From Euryarchaeota archaeon UBA287 (lineage in GTDB: Archaea > Thermoplasmatota > UBA186 > UBA287): 6,577 nucleotides of DNA. Both the position numbers and the translations under genes were made by a program. The stretch lies in contig DAEG01000058.1 in NCBI GenBank assembly GCA_002495235.1, positions 1 to 6,577 of the forward strand, given 5' to 3'. Below the pieces are notes generated by a model that was not told where the DNA came from, searched no databases, and worked only from the letters and a program-made list of their open reading frames with translations. This document shows, one piece after another, positions 6,127-6,577 of this stretch (within the stretch, counting starts at the first letter, position 1; each line of letters opens with the position of its first letter).

Positions 6127-6528
6127 ATGGACGAACAGAGAGAGGTCTATCTGAGTAGGGAGGGCTCCCTAGCGAATGCGAGGGTCAGGGATTTCGGGCT
6201 GGTGGTCGATGAACCGGTGGAGAAAGGAGGGACGAACAGGGGGCCCAGACCGACGGAGTCCCTGTTAGTTGCTCTGTCGAGTTGCTACACCGCCACATTC
6301 ATCAGGATTGCGGAGAAGAGGAGACAGCACATAGAGCGCATAGAGTGCACGGCCAGAGGGCAGATAAGCAGAGAGGAGAAGAGGGTCGTGAAGGCGGAGC
6401 TATCGCTGGTCGTCTACTCCTCGATGAACGACGAGGAGCTGAGCATAATCAACAGGCTGGCGGAGAAGAGCTGCACGGTGAAAAACTCTTTAAATACGGA
6501 AGTGGTTACGAACGTTGTGCGGGCGTGA
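6127..6528 (+). CDS. OsmC/Ohr family protein (probable thiol peroxidase)
   Basis: A 133-residue protein of the OsmC/Ohr superfamily, small dimeric enzymes that reduce organic hydroperoxides with a pair of cysteines. The family fingerprint GPRPTESLLVALSSC (39-53) supplies the first cysteine, C53, at the start of the long central helix. The second, C116, lies in AEKSCTVKNSL (112-122), matching the usual CPV-type motif. The length is typical of the family. The frame is open far upstream through antisense fhs, so the start rests on two points: the TATA box 25 bp before 6127, and the sequence beginning a few residues before the expected first strand. The TGA stop lies within the tRNA-Gly gene that follows, so the last codons are shared. 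Whether it is OsmC, Ohr or the YhfA-like branch, and its actual substrate, cannot be decided here. Confidence 0.88.
   Translation: MDEQREVYLSREGSLANARVRDFGLVVDEPVEKGGTNRGPRPTESLLVALSSCYTATFIRIAEKRRQHIERIECTARGQISREEKRVVKAELSLVVYSSMNDEELSIINRLAEKSCTVKNSLNTEVVTNVVRA
6489..6496 (+). promoter_or_regulatory. TATA box of tRNA-Gly inside the osmC coding region
   Basis: TTTAAATA, preceded by an A-rich BRE-like run (6481-6485), is centred about 26 bp before the mature tRNA 5' end at 6519. This matches archaeal tRNA promoters that start at or near nucleotide 1. It lies within the last codons of osmC, around the KNSLNTE residues. Confidence 0.65.
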
Positions 6529-6577
6529 TCTAGCGGTTAGGATTGAGGCCCTCCAAGCCTCCTGCCCGGGTTCAAAT
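6519..6577 (+). tRNA. tRNA-Gly (anticodon TCC), 3' end cut by the window edge
   Basis: The first 59 nucleotides of a tRNA fold cleanly. The acceptor 5' strand is GCGGGCG (6519-6525), then T8 and G9. The D stem is ATCT with GGAT, enclosing loop AGCGGTTA. The anticodon stem GAGGC pairs with GCCTC around the loop CCTCCAA. A 4-nt variable loop CTGC follows, then T-stem CCGGG and T-loop TTCAAAT at the edge. The anticodon at loop positions 34-36 is TCC, reading GGA and probably GGG glycine codons. The 3' T-stem, acceptor strand and any CCA lie outside. Two oddities are C at position 33, where U is nearly universal, and an A10-T25 pair in place of the common G10-C25. The gene overlaps the osmC frame by 10 bp and has its own TATA box. 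Confidence 0.9.

Noticed and set aside
1..6577. Mobile element, CRISPR array, toxin-antitoxin or defence genes
   Set aside because: No transposase, terminal inverted repeats, spaced direct repeats or known defence motifs were seen. All sizeable genes are housekeeping-type.

Overview
The window looks like a piece of a euryarchaeal chromosome, most plausibly from the Thermoplasmata. The evidence is gene content and signals. It has an archaeal FtsZ followed directly by a Sec61-gamma-type SecE, TATA-type promoters at archaeal spacing, and GGTGA ribosome-binding sites. Codon use leans on ATA, AGG and AGA, and base composition is moderately GC-rich. A formate-tetrahydrofolate ligase and a compact alpha-glucan phosphorylase fit a folate-using heterotrophic archaeon. 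The exact lineage is inference; a Thermoplasmatales relative is a guess.

Layout: positions 1-192 (+) hold the C-terminal end of an unidentified, probably beta-sandwich protein. It converges with and overlaps by 24 bp glgP (169-1863, -), an alpha-glucan phosphorylase with its PLP lysine. Positions 1864-2134 are a 271-bp non-coding stretch with a TATA-like palindrome and several complementary segments; it may hold a structured RNA or leader. Next comes a rightward block: an M24 prolidase-type peptidase (2135-3124), then ftsZ (3166-4230) with its own strong TATA box, then secE (4245-4463), which is probably co-transcribed with ftsZ. fhs (4465-6096, -) meets secE tail to tail with one base between the stop codons. 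A 30-bp divergent gap separates fhs from an OsmC-family gene (6127-6528, +). The OsmC reading frame overlaps the 5' end of a tRNA-Gly(TCC) gene (6519 to the window edge).

Together the genes cover storage-polysaccharide breakdown (GlgP), peptide turnover (prolidase), cell division (FtsZ), protein export (SecE), one-carbon supply (Fhs), peroxide defence (OsmC) and translation (tRNA-Gly). This is a compact housekeeping region with no mobile element, CRISPR array or defence system. The most unusual part is the right end. There the osmC stop codon is formed by tRNA nucleotides 8-10, a tRNA promoter sits inside osmC, and the tRNA anticodon loop appears to carry C33 instead of the near-universal U33. 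I see no convincing wholly new system.
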